Shown piece by piece: positions 54,841-64,000 of a DNA stretch of 64,000 nt. Every line of letters begins with the position of its first letter. Position 1 is the first letter of the stretch. The notes under the pieces are model-generated. The model saw only the letters and a program-made list of their open reading frames with translations, did no database searches and was not told the origin of the DNA. Origin of the DNA: Asterochloris sp. CNOR1 (lineage: Eukaryota; Chlorophyta; Trebouxiophyceae; Trebouxiales; Trebouxiaceae); NCBI GenBank assembly GCA_963969365.1, contig OZ017754.1:124001-188000 (forward strand), in the 5' to 3' direction. Made by a program: the position numbers and the translations under genes.

Positions 54841-57800
54841 ATGGTTGCTGAAAGGCACATATGTGGATTGAGCAGGCCCAGCCTGCTGAGGGTTCAGCAA
54901 TCCCGCAGGAGCGCCATCCCAGGGAGGCAACAAGTCCAGCATGTAAAGGCCAGGACCAGAACCCACAGGCACAGCCACAGGGTAGTGCATGCAGCTTTGG
55001 ACAATAAGCATGAAGTCATCATCATTGGAGCAGGCGCAGCAGGACTCAGCTGCGGGCTGACACTGCAGAAAGCCGGCATTCCCTTCACCATCCTAGAGGC
55101 TTCAGATGGGGTGGGAGGTGAGTGACGCTCAGGGCCAGGTCTTGCAAAGGCCTGACACGGCTGCCATGCAGGTTGCTGGGCTATTCATGCAGGTTATAGC
55201 GGGGGGTTCTGCAGGAAGGTTGTGCTTCCCACTGACGTTGATTTCTCTGGAAGCTGCAGCAACATTGGGCTAACCCTGTTTAATCCAAAGGCAGTGATGT
55301 GAACACCTGCACAATGCAGTGCACAGTGCCCCCTTCGGCTCATGGAAGCCAAGGTCAGTCCCGTATAGCTAGCATCTGACTCTGTTGCAGTTTAATGGAC
55401 AATCACCTGCAGCTGCTTCAGGTACCCCATTGTACAGCTGAGATGGCTGGCACTGCAGACAGGGTTGCCTGCTGCATGAACTCCCATGGCAGGTGGCTGA
55501 CCAGACATGGACACCACTTTGTTGCTGTTGCAGGCCTCTGGTGTGTCACAAATTCAGGGAAAGTCAAGACATAGCTGATGTGCTCTTCGTGCACAAAGTG
55601 TGCTCACAGACTAGGTGGGGCTGGACCCTGACTGGACTGCAGCTGCCCCATGCTGTTCTTGATCAATCCATAAAAAGCACAACAAGGAACATTTCTTCCA
55701 TGAGCAGATCTGTATGTGTCCACTGCGGTGAGTGTGTGGCAAGTGAGCCCTCTTGGACAAGCAGATGCCGCGAGAGTCTCCATAGAAAGCAGAACATAAA
55801 CATATGGCTTGAAGCTGGAGCAGGCAGGCCTTCCATTGCTACTTCTGCAGCTCCCTGCTGCAGGCTGTCTGCTGCACATGGCTGCCACACAGCCAAGGCC
55901 GACGGCAGACCCAGGTCACTACACACATAATATATGACAGTTTATCCTCAGGCACAGATGACGCTGATAGCTTCAAGCTATACCGATTCCTGCTGATCTG
56001 TGCAGCTCTGTATCTGCAGGCTCCCTGCTGCACTTAGCTCCCACACAGCCAAGCATGAAGGAACAGAACATGTCGCTCTGTGCTGCAGGCAGAGTGCGTA
56101 CAGATGAGGTGGATGGCTTCAAGCTGGACCGCGGGTTCCAGATCTTCCTGACCTCTTACCCCGAGGCTGAGGCGGCCCTGGATTACGGCAGCCTGCAGCT
56201 ACAGCCCTTCTATGCTGGAGCAATGGTCCGCCATGCCGGCCGCTTTTACAGGGTAGGTTCTGGCCTTGAGTTTCAGCTTTCAAAGGGTAGGTGCTGCTCA
56301 GACATTGTGTTGCCAGCCTGTGCTGGCAGGCATGGCGGGGTCTGCTCAGCTAGAGGTGGGTTCCCTCTCAAAAAGCGGATTTCAAATTACTCTGTGTGGG
56401 CAGCTCAGGCAGGGTAGATGATGCTGAGGGAATCAGGTGTCTGGCTTTTTGCTTGGCTCTCATCCTGGCGAGGCTAGCAGGCAATCGTTGCACTGCTCAT
56501 ACTTGATTCGCAGCTGTCACCCCTCAAGAAGAGCACTGCAGGTGGCAGACCCAGCGCGGCACCTGCCAGACTCCCTGGGCACCCTGCTCAACCCTGTGGG
56601 GTCGGTGGGCGACAAGATAAACGTGGGGTGGTACCGCCTCAAGTCTGCCAAGGGAACCCTGGACACAGTGCTCACCAACCCTGAGACCACCACCCTGAAA
56701 GCCCTGCAGGTGAGCTGCCCTTGCTTGGAGGCACTGCTGAGCATTGCTGGACTGCTGACAGTGTGGCCTGAGAGAGGGAATGCTTGTCATGCTGCTGCCT
56801 GGGGGGGACGCAATTTTGAAGAAGAGCGGCCTGTGTCACAGCTTTGCACATAGCTCACCAGCGACAGCCCTGCATTGGCCCCTCCTGTTAGAAGTTGCTG
56901 GCCCACATAGGGACGCTGTGCAGGAGTCTTGCTGGGCAGCACACAGCAGCCCGACACCTGCTGCACACTAGCGCTCCCACTCACCTTTCCTTCCCTGTAG
57001 TAGACCAGCACACTCTTGTGCCACTCCTGCTGGGCCTGCACATAGAGACGTGCACGGCACCCTTGACAGTTATCGTAAATGGTGTGGTGCGTCCCAATGC
57101 TACATCCATCCAGCGCTCATCAGCAACCCTAGAGCTGAATACCCTCAGCCAGCTGCCCCCCTGTCAGCGAGTGCAGCGTGACCACCTTGCCCAGCTGTGT
57201 ATGCAGGAAGAGGCTTCGCAAAGAACCTATGAGCAGGCGTGTTGACTGCAAATTAGCTCCCCTGGCTGTGCATGCAGGAAGAGGGCTTCTCGCAGGACAT
57301 GATCGACCGCTTCTTCCGCCCCTTCCTGGGGGGCATTTTCTTCGACACCGACCTCAACGTGACCTCCCGCCTGCTCCAGTTCGTGATGCGCATGCTGGCG
57401 ACCGGGCAGAACTGCCTGCCCGCGCAGGGCATCGGCGCCGTCTCCCAGCAGCTCGCGCAGCAGTTGCCGTCCAGCAGCATCCACATGGGTGAGGTCAGTG
57501 TTCTTTTGGCCTAAACCGCAGGATGTAGGGCAGCAGGGCTGCCTGCAGCGGCATAACAGCTTTTGAGGATGGCTGCTGTCCCCATCAAGAGTATCAGAGA
57601 AAGAAACCTTGATCTTTGCGGGGAGCAGTCTCCCAGCACTTCACATAGCAGCGGCAGTCCAGCAGCAATGACACTGGTGAAATCAGTGTTCTACTGCCTG
57701 CCTGCCTTGCAGGATGTAGGGCAGCAGGGCTGCCTGCAGCAGCATACAACCTTTTTGCATTTGGCTGCTTGCCTTGTTTTATAAGTCATTGCAGCGGTCT

Positions 57801-60096
57801 GAGGCACAGCGAGGTTTTGGTGTCTTGTCAAGGATGCTGCATGGCTTCATGCTGCCTGGAGATGGGTGCTGCTGCTTAATTGATGGCACTGGTGACCAGG
57901 GCAGCGTGAGATAGCCCCTGCTGGCAACTGTGTCTGTTGGAGTCAATGGCGCCAGTTCCATCTAGCTGACAGGTGGTAGCAACTCACCTTGTGTGAGCGC
58001 CTGCTCACTTGTGCACTGATACCCTTGGGCATCAGACAGCCGCTGACAGGTGCCACACTTGACGGCAACATCTCCAACCTCAACAGGCAGCGGCGGCTGT
58101 CTGAACACTTGCTTGCAGGGCTGCTTGCTCATACACAGGTTGTCGTCAAGCCTGAGCGATGTGGTGCCATGCCATGTCACTGCCATGCCTGCAGGCGTGC
58201 GGGTGGAGAAAGTGACCGGCTCTACCCAGTCCGATAACGCGACTGTCAGGACAGCAGATGGAAAGGAGCTGACAGCCAGCAGGGGTGTTGTGGTGGCCAC
58301 AGAGGGGCCGGCCGCGCAGAAGCTGCTTGGGGAGGCACTGGAGCTCAGCCCCTCTCAGGAGGGCGCCCCCAAGGGGACCTGCAACCTTTACTTCAGGCGA
58401 GCAGTTTGCTGGGCCTATGTTAGGACATTGATGGGGATCAGCAGGCATGCAGTTGCAGAGTGTGTTGCCTCTGCCCCTGGCCCACCATGCGTGTGTGCAC
58501 ATTCAGGCCCAGCCAGCCCTAAGCAGGGTTGAGACCAGGTGGCAAGCAAGGCTCTAAGGCCGAGACCCTCAGCCAGGCTCCTGCAGTGCTGCCTGCCATG
58601 CAGATGAGCATCCTCAGGCCCCTTGCCCTGCAGGGGCCCGTGACGACCCAAGGACCATTCACCAGCTGTACCCTGCTCTGATGCAGGACTGCTACTGCCC
58701 CGCCACCGGACAACATCCTGTATCTGAACGGCGATGGCGAAGGCATCGTCAACAATGCCTGCTTCCCAAGCACCGTTGCGCCCTCATATGCACCCCAGGG
58801 CCAGGTAAGAGTTTTGCATCTGGGCTGCTAAGCTCAGCTCATGCACTGCTTTCCATCTGGCAGCCTTGTCCGTGCCTGAGGCAGCCCCACTTTCAGCAGC
58901 TGGCCTCAGGGAGTTGCAGGTCATCACATGCCAAGTCTGCAGCTCTACATGCTGACATACTGCCAGCCATGTGCACAGCGACATGCTTCTTGTCCTGCTT
59001 CTGCAGCATCTGGTGTCTCTGTCCACTATTGGCACGCACGACGAGCTTTCAGACGATCAGCTGGCCAGCCAGGCCAAGCAGCAGATGGCGGAGTGGTTTG
59101 GACCGCAGCTGGTGGATGACTGGCAGCTACTCCAGGTCTACAGAATCTCTTATGCACAGCCTCCTCAGGTGGGCTTATAAAAGCCGCAACAAACCACTGT
59201 GTGGTCTGCTTCTGCTTAGTTTCTCTTGAGAAGCAGAACAGGGGCTCTCAGAGGACATAAATCTCATGCTGTCTGAAGGCTGAGCGCTGTGATAGATGGT
59301 CTGGCCCTCAGCCACACCCAGGGGGGGTCAGCTCGGCTTTGTGTGTTGCAGGTTCCTGTGTGGGCTGACATGCTTCTCTAGAGCTTGACTTGTTCAAGGA
59401 CGAGCAGGATGCACTGCTCATCCCCTTGACACAGCCAGCAGGTGCCACTTGTACAGGCACTGCGCAAGTTGGCTGCATACCTGGAATCATGGCTGGGGCG
59501 CATGCCATTGGAGTGTGTCCATGACCCCTTCCCTGGCGCTAACACAGAGGGACGTAGCTGCAGGCTCCCCCTCGCCAAGCAGATGACATGTGCCACATCA
59601 GCACGTCGCACTGGTCCAGGCAGGTTACATAACAGGCCTAGCCCTGGGCTGGCCGGCCAGACACAGGAATTGTGCCCTAACATTAGCCGTGTCCCGCCTG
59701 CAGGCCCCACCTACAAATCTGGCGCGGGCTGTGCAGCTGGGTGGGCGCCTCTACGTTGCTGGAGACCACCGCGACACTGCCACTCTTGACGGTGCCCTAA
59801 AGTCCGGGCGCCGGGCTGCTGAGGCTCTTTTGGTAAGCTGACGTATGAGTTGCGTCCAGCGCTCCTGGTGATTCACCCATTGCTGAGTGAGCTCGCAGCC
59901 TCTACAAGCAGCAAGCTTCATCTGGTGCCCTATGGTTGCAAGCTAGTGACCCTATTGCTCATTGCCCAAGCCAGGGTCTGTGCTAACTGCCAATGAAGCT
60001 GTGACGGACACGCCGGTGGTGCATGTCCTGCAGGCAGACACTGCTCAGGAAACCTCAGCTGAGAAGCAGTTGGTGGACGCCACAGAGATGGCCTGA
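54841..60096 (+). CDS. Plastid-type FAD-dependent amine oxidase-fold oxidoreductase
   Basis: Nine exons close in phase, giving 497 residues: 54841-55117, 56089-56252, 56542-56709, 57278-57488, 58195-58396, 58687-58804, 59007-59168, 59704-59832 and 60034-60096. Residues 1-55 are Arg/Ser/His-rich without acidic residues until Asp54, as in a chloroplast transit peptide. EVIIIGAGAAGLSCGL (G63, G65, G68) is the FAD-binding loop, and ILEASDGVGGRVRTDEVDGF the second nucleotide-binding segment. GFQIFLTSYPEA and FFRPFLGGIFFDTDLNVTSR are blocks shared by plant and cyanobacterial phytoene-desaturase-like oxidoreductases. VAGDHRDTATLDGALKSGRR is the C-terminal FAD-binding motif. The substrate is unknown; a carotenoid, tetrapyrrole or quinone-related one is plausible by family. 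Intron 5 uses a GC donor (CAG|GCGAGC, 58397). Intron 1 is 971 bp. Confidence 0.87.
55847..56056 (+). repeat. Two-copy repeat in intron 1 of the FAD oxidoreductase
   Basis: GCAGCTCCCTGCTGCAGGCT ... GCCACACAGCCAAG (55847-55899) recurs as GCAGGCTCCCTGCTGCACTT ... CCCACACAGCCAAG (56016-56056), directly before the exon 2 acceptor. Confidence 0.65.
57465..57756 (+). repeat. Echo of exon 4 tail and donor in the FAD oxidoreductase
   Basis: The region from the exon 4 end (CCAGCAGCATCC, donor GTGAGG) through GGATGTAGGGCAGCAGGGCT (57465-57563) is repeated about 188 bp downstream (57652-57756), again with a GTGA word at the donor position. Confidence 0.7.
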
Positions 60097-63000
60097 GCGG
60101 CCGCCCAGCTGCTGGCATGTGTCTACGTAGACAGATGGTATACCATCAAATGCAGAACATCTTGCCGCATGGCTGCAACTTGCAAAGAGAATCACGGCCA
60201 GAAACGTTTCTTTGCAGTCCCTGGCTAACAAACTCTGACCTCATGCCAAAAACTTTGTCCGTTTCGACATCATGAACCCATGCCTAATCACTTCTTGACT
60301 TGTTAAATTCCTTAGAACAATTTTGGTGCATGCAGAGGCTAGTGCCAGAGGCTGCATGAAGCACTGCTGTGCAAGTTCTGGCTGGTAGTGCAGCAGCAGC
60401 GATGAGACGCCTAGCACTAGCCTGCCAACTCCTGTTTGAGACCTAGAAAGCAGATTGTTGCTGGTGCTTCAGACAGCTCTCGCGCTTGCATGAGGTCTTG
60501 CAAAGAAGATTACATTATGCTGATGTAGTGGCTTTGCCGCAGAGACAAGCATCTCGATTGGGAACCTGCTCTTGTGTGTTATTTCAAGGGCAGCTGCAGC
60601 TGATGCTCTGCGCAGAGCATGCAGCCATTTGCGGTCAGTCCATTAGAGCACATCAAGGCCTCCAAGGGGCTCAATGTTATAGCACCAGCCCAAGGCAGCC
60701 TCATGCTAACCTTTGAACCTGTCTTTGCCAAGGGGCACAGCAGGGGATGCTGCTGCAATGGCTATCTGTAGCAAGGTGGCTGTGAGATCAAGACTTCTTG
60801 CAGCCCGCAAGCCAAATTGAGGGACAGCGGAGGGGTGCATTCTTGACACCTCCATTAGTGCGTCGCAAACAATACAAGCATCCTGTTGCCAAGAAGCAGA
60901 GGACCTGAGCTCTCCTCGAGGAGAGCAGCACAGCTAGTGCAGCAAGTGCCCAGCAACGACCTTATAAGGTCCAAGCTTAAGCTTGGCACAGAAGGTCAGT
61001 TCTCCTCAGGCAGCTGGAGCAAAGCCAGGTAGACATGGAAGTGGTGCATACAACATGAGCTGCTGGTGGCACTGGGCCCCAGACCAGGCTGCAAGATCAG
61101 TGTACATCCGTGTATTGTTCACAGCTTTACAGGTCTGCTTGCAAGCGCAATAATGGGTGAGTGTGCACCCCGGCAGCAGCCCTGGCAGGGCTGTCAGTCC
61201 AGTTCAAATTTGATGACACCAAATGCAATGCACTGTACATGTACCTCAAGGAGAGCTACATGCTCTATATTCACATAGCTTTGGCTGGCTGAGGCAAGAA
61301 AATCTTTATGCGGTTGTACTACTTGTGGAACTTCTTCTTCTGACCGTCCAGCCTGGCCCACGGGCTCAGGCACTGGCCATTGTGGCGAATGGACATTCAG
61401 CCCTTTGTGAGGATAGCCTGTAGAGAAGGAGGCACTGCTGGCAACATAACATGTGCACGGTGGCTCTGTGACCATTACAAAGACAGAGCATGGGAGCCCA
61501 CCATAATGCCAGCCATGGCACCAAAACCAATGTACTCCCACAACCCTGCCCTGCGTTGTGTCCCACTCCTTGTGCAAGAAGGGGTGCGCGCAGGCGGCCG
61601 CAGGAAGTCAGCGAGGGCCTGGTTGATGGCCTGGCACTGGGGGCACGACGATGAAGCATCTCCGCGAGGCAGGCGACCGCTAGCGTAGCATGTCTGCGGT
61701 AAGAGTCACAATTGTGCAAGGTACTTTCTGGCCATGTTGCAGACCCAACGGCACACGAGGCAACACTGCCAGTGGTGATAAAGAGAGGAGTATGCACCTC
61801 AGCCAGCTGTGCCGTACCGTACAAATGGCAATGTGAGGCATGCTTCTCAAGGCGAGCATCAGGATCAGCAGCCTCTGCAGGTCAGAAGCACCACCAGTGA
61901 TCAGCAGCATTGCAAAGCAAAGGCGCTTAGCAAGGCCGCTTCTCACTGGGTCGCGAGGGTCAAGCGCTTGTGCGTTCGGCCGAACTCTTTGTGGCCTGAG
62001 ACTGGTGTGCAGCGCCCTCAGGTTGGTGCCAGCAACCCCAGAGCTACCGACAGGACTAGGGGGCCGGGCTGCAGGCGAGGCAGCCGCAGGGAAATGCTCT
62101 CCTACAAACAGCGGTCGCAGCTTACTTCAGCAGCCTGCCAGCAGTAGAGCCAGCCTGAAGACCACGAGCCATCATCGGAAGCCCCGATGTCCAGAGCAAA
62201 GGAACGCTTGACCTCACCTGCACTCATAACTTGCCCCTGATGTTGTGACTGGTCGAGGCAAGGCCGAGTGGTCATCAAGGACAGCAGGATCTGTGTTTGA
62301 CCATAAAGAGGAAACCTGAACCACCCTGGTCAAATCCTCTTGATCTTGTAAACGCCGACACCGGGCATGCCATGGGTGAGGTCCTCGCAGCTGCAGCGCT
62401 GGCATTCAGCAATCAGCGCAATCAATTTCCTGCTGCACCTCAGCGACTTCATGCTGTTACACAGAGCTTGCAGCCTGCTGTCCCCCATGCAACAGGGGCA
62501 GACATCCTGCACAACATAATGGCTGGTGTAAGGGTGTCCATCACTTGACCCAACATACCTTTGCTTGCACTTGACTCACCCCAAGGAGTGTCTGCTCTGC
62601 TTTGACCAGCATGTGCTGTTGGCAAGCTCAGTAAGCAAGGCATCCTACCCAATTGCCTGCCAGCAGCAGGAGTACTGTCTTTGGCAAGCATCTTGATAGG
62701 ATGCCGCGGCGTGGCACCTGCCGGCTGGACTGCCGTCTGGTTACACGGCCCTGTGTGCGCCAGGCCTGTGGGTGCCAACAGCAGCAGCTTTGTGGCATGG
62801 CCTGTCTAAGCAGAGCAATGTTGCTCTGCTGCCTCAGTAGCGTGACAGCTGTCAGAAGGCAAAGCAAAGCGCACCAGCCTGTCATGCTTCACAATGTCTA
62901 AGGAGCTCTTTGCAACTGCCTGTCCCAGACGAGTCTTCCTGGTGGTGCATTGATGTTTGGCCCTCTGTGCTGAAGCAGGCCTGTCAGGCAACTGTGCTTG

Positions 63001-64000
63001 TGGCTCCTGTGTAGCACTATCAGGAAGACTGACTCAGTCAGTGAATGAGACATCACAAACACAGGTGTGCCAGGGCAGCAGTTGCAACAGGCTGCAGGCC
63101 TGATGACATCTCTGCTTTTCCCTGCTGCAGGTCACGCAGGGTCCAGCACTGTGCTTGTTGTTGGCACCAGCACTTCCAGCCAATTCACCTTTTACTTTCA
63201 CTGCAGCTTTGACCCAGTCAGGGCAGGAATAACACAAGCTCTCACCCAGCTGAGCACGCCTCGCCTGAGTAAGCACTATCTCTGGCAGCTGCGATGCTTG
63301 ACGCTGGCGTCAACTTGTCAGGAGGTATTTGCGTTTAGCCTGGCTGTGTTGCATATCTGCTGCAGCTGGCCAACTGCGCAAGGAAGCCATGGCGATAGCT
63401 GTACGGAACACTTGCTTGTCAGGTGAGATGGCAGCCTGATGGAGGAGTTGGAGCTGTGCAAGATCGCTTGCAGCTTATGCGCATCAATTGTTGCATAAGC
63501 CTTCAGCTGGGCAGAGGTAGGAGGACCCTGGTGTGCGAGCCAAGTCAACTGGAATGGCCATTCCATGGTGCAGCTCATGCTATGTGAGATGCCAAGTTCT
63601 CAGCCTACCACCAGTACTTCACGCATGTTCTCTGGGTATGTGCTTAGCTGACTCAGGGACAGATCTCAGCGCCTCAGCTGGCCAGTATGGCAGCTGGTAC
63701 TGAGCCAGGTCTGTGGCCGAACGGGGGGTACAACACTGACTTCTTGCCTCCCACCGCTGCAGTCAGCTCAGCAGTGCCACATGTGCATACAGCAATCTCC
63801 TCATGAGGTGCGCAGCAAATCCTGCTTGCTTCTTATAGGCAGTAAGCCAGCACCTGAAGTGTGCTGTCAGCCACCTTCTCATGGACAGTTTGTTCGAACT
63901 CACTGCCTTGTGCTAGTACCAGTTTGCCTGGTCAGGCTTGCTGCAATCTGCTTCATCAACTTGGCAGTGCTATGCTACCTGATTTGATGGCCTGGCTCAT
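60097..64000. other. Region without a resolved gene
   Basis: About 3.9 kb follow the FAD oxidoreductase. No open segment joins to another in phase well enough to support a gene. Weak minus-strand hints are a stretch around 61540-61480 (LWEYIGFGAMAGIMVGSHAL, membrane-helix-like) preceded near 61640-61600 by CPQCQAINQALADFLR, and a segment near 63500-63440 (AQLKAYATIDAHKLQAIL). These could be exons of a minus-strand gene whose start lies beyond the window. No repeats or RNA genes were recognised. Confidence 0.3.

Noticed and set aside
61194-61577. 127-codon minus-strand frame as a gene
   Set aside because: It mixes frames of several exon-like pieces, lacks a recognisable family and has no matching splice phases.

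Overview
The window is nuclear DNA of a green alga, most likely a chlorophyte; Trebouxiophyceae is a guess from gene style only. The reasons are many short exons split by GT-AG introns with CTGCAG-type acceptors, a few GC-AG introns, moderately high GC, TGTAA-type polyadenylation words, and plant/alga-like housekeeping proteins (a plastid-type FAX/TMEM14 protein, a long-presequence FAD oxidoreductase, VPS53, WDR70, MYG1, a YjbQ-fold protein). No operons, CRISPR arrays or rRNA genes were seen.

Bases 1-14100 are dominated by two copies of one composite mobile element. Each copy has a multi-exon plus-strand gene that reads as a Crypton-like tyrosine recombinase (Ndc10-type catalytic core plus a C-terminal GCR1_C-like domain). 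Converging on it is an intronless minus-strand gene for a small protein with an HUH (HVH) motif like that of Rep/relaxase endonucleases. Between the two genes, both copies keep a block of about 18-bp repeats followed by a GC-rich perfect hairpin, a layout that resembles a rolling-circle origin. Recombinase copy 1 (25-3014) has one in-frame TGA and copy 2 (9471-12246) is heavily broken, while the HUH frame is open in both. Copy 1 also carries about 1 kb of extra sequence with a tandem array and a zinc-finger gene fragment. The pairing of a tyrosine recombinase, an HUH protein and an iteron/hairpin block in one eukaryotic element is the best candidate here for an undescribed system.

Between the two copies (6136-9162) lies a gene that appears to fuse a PD-(D/E)XK nuclease-like domain to an atypical protein kinase, the layout known from Crinkler-type proteins.

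From 14.1 to 60.1 kb the DNA is ordinary gene-dense chromosome. In order: a flavin monooxygenase (+), a long unidentified basic/coiled-coil protein (+), MYG1 (-), a small basic nucleolar-like protein (+), a YjbQ/UPF0047 protein (+), a FAX/TMEM14 membrane protein (-), VPS53 of the GARP/EARP tethering complex (+), WDR70 (+) and a plastid-type FAD amine-oxidase-fold enzyme (+). Six of these models (monooxygenase, MYG1, YjbQ-like, VPS53, WDR70, FAD oxidoreductase) were built exon by exon, and their splice phases close through to the stop codon. From 60.1 to 64 kb no gene could be resolved.

A second theme runs through the introns. In at least five genes, introns hold decayed tandem copies of the neighbouring exon edge including its splice site (for example 14401-14570, 14802-14931, 24411-24562, 27174-27470, 40568-41105, 50394-50660, 57465-57756). 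Small tandem duplications across exon-intron borders therefore seem to be a recurrent mutational process in this genome.
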